Assembly (NCBI GenBank): GCA_028875335.1
Contig: JAPPEF010000222.1
Span: 1 to 34,103, forward strand
Length of the DNA stretch: 34,103 nucleotides
From: Gemmatimonadota bacterium
GTDB taxonomy: Bacteria; Latescibacterota; UBA2968; UBA8231
Direction of reading: 5' to 3'
Shown: one piece after another, positions 34,027-34,103 of the stretch
How the letters are laid out: each line of letters begins with the position of its first letter
Position numbering within the stretch: the first letter of the stretch is position 1
Position numbers and translations under genes: made by a program
Notes under the pieces: generated by a model
Told to the model about the DNA's origin: nothing
Databases searched by the model: none
What the model saw: only the letters and a program-made list of their open reading frames with translations

Positions 34027-34103
34027 TCAGGCGCGGCTTTGCAAAAGCGCGGCGATTTCGGCGTGGCCCTGTTGCTCGGCCCAAGCCAGCGGGGCCGTCC
34101 ATG
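34027..34103 (-). CDS. C-terminal end of an ankyrin-repeat protein (runs off the right edge)
   Basis: Reading leftwards from the window edge, 24 codons before TGA (34029-34027) give WTAPLAWAEQQGHAEIAALL and a short tail. This is the canonical second half of an ankyrin repeat (TALxWAxxxGHxEIxxLL). Only the last repeat is visible, so the rest of the protein is unknown. It may be a stand-alone ankyrin protein or another quinoprotein fusion like those at the left end, though its last repeat is closer to the general consensus. It converges with the barrel gene at 32747; before the cassette inserted they were about 37 nt apart. Confidence 0.7.
   Translation of the reverse strand, partial: WTAPLAWAEQQGHAEIAALLQSRA

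Noticed and set aside
1..34103. CRISPR array, rRNA or tRNA genes
   Set aside because: No regularly spaced repeats and no rRNA or tRNA signatures were seen on either strand.

Overview
This GC-rich window comes from a Gram-negative bacterium. It carries many secreted proteins, several outer-membrane beta-barrels, a LolCDE-like ABC cassette and a protein ending in a FlgD/type IX-secretion-like sorting tail. That tail, with ASPIC/UnbV and FG-GAP proteins, a DUF6785-type transporter, a HEAT-repeat sulfatase and ankyrin fusions, suggests an uncultured organic-matter degrader of the FCB/Latescibacterota/Poribacteria kind. This placement is inference only. No rRNA, tRNA, CRISPR array or recognisable transposase was seen.

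Layout. (1) 1-8488, plus: three tandem genes for periplasmic PQQ quinoproteins fused to C-terminal ankyrin repeats. The first is cut by the window edge, and neighbours overlap by 8 nt at a duplicated junction. (2) 8540-11476: a TauD-type Fe(II)/2-oxoglutarate dioxygenase, a secreted metallophosphoesterase on the minus strand, and an HD protein of the PhnZ/TmpB oxygenase type. (3) 20717-11569, minus: a likely unit of ASPIC/UnbV protein, mandelate-racemase-type dehydratase, 12+ TM transporter, mutarotase-like protein and a large FG-GAP protein. It looks like uptake and conversion of a sugar acid or polysaccharide product. (4) 20883-25340: an SDR, a dimethylformamidase-like protein, a DUF481-like barrel and FabV. 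(5) 25633-27579: a lower-GC sulfatase split by an in-frame TAG where Trp is expected. (6) 27595-32747, plus: a compact five-gene operon of LolA-like protein, two FtsX-type permeases, LolD-like ATPase and outer-membrane barrel.

(7) 32750-33985 is the most notable find. It is an AT-rich segment of 1,236 bp bounded by 23-bp inverted repeats (21/23 matching) and flanked by a 6-bp direct repeat, TTGATG. It lies exactly at the stop codon of the preceding barrel gene. It has no transposase but carries a small barrel gene with its own promoter and a cluster of strong hairpins, so it looks like a non-autonomous mobile insertion cassette. (8) 34027-34103, minus: the last residues of an ankyrin-repeat protein that runs off the right edge.
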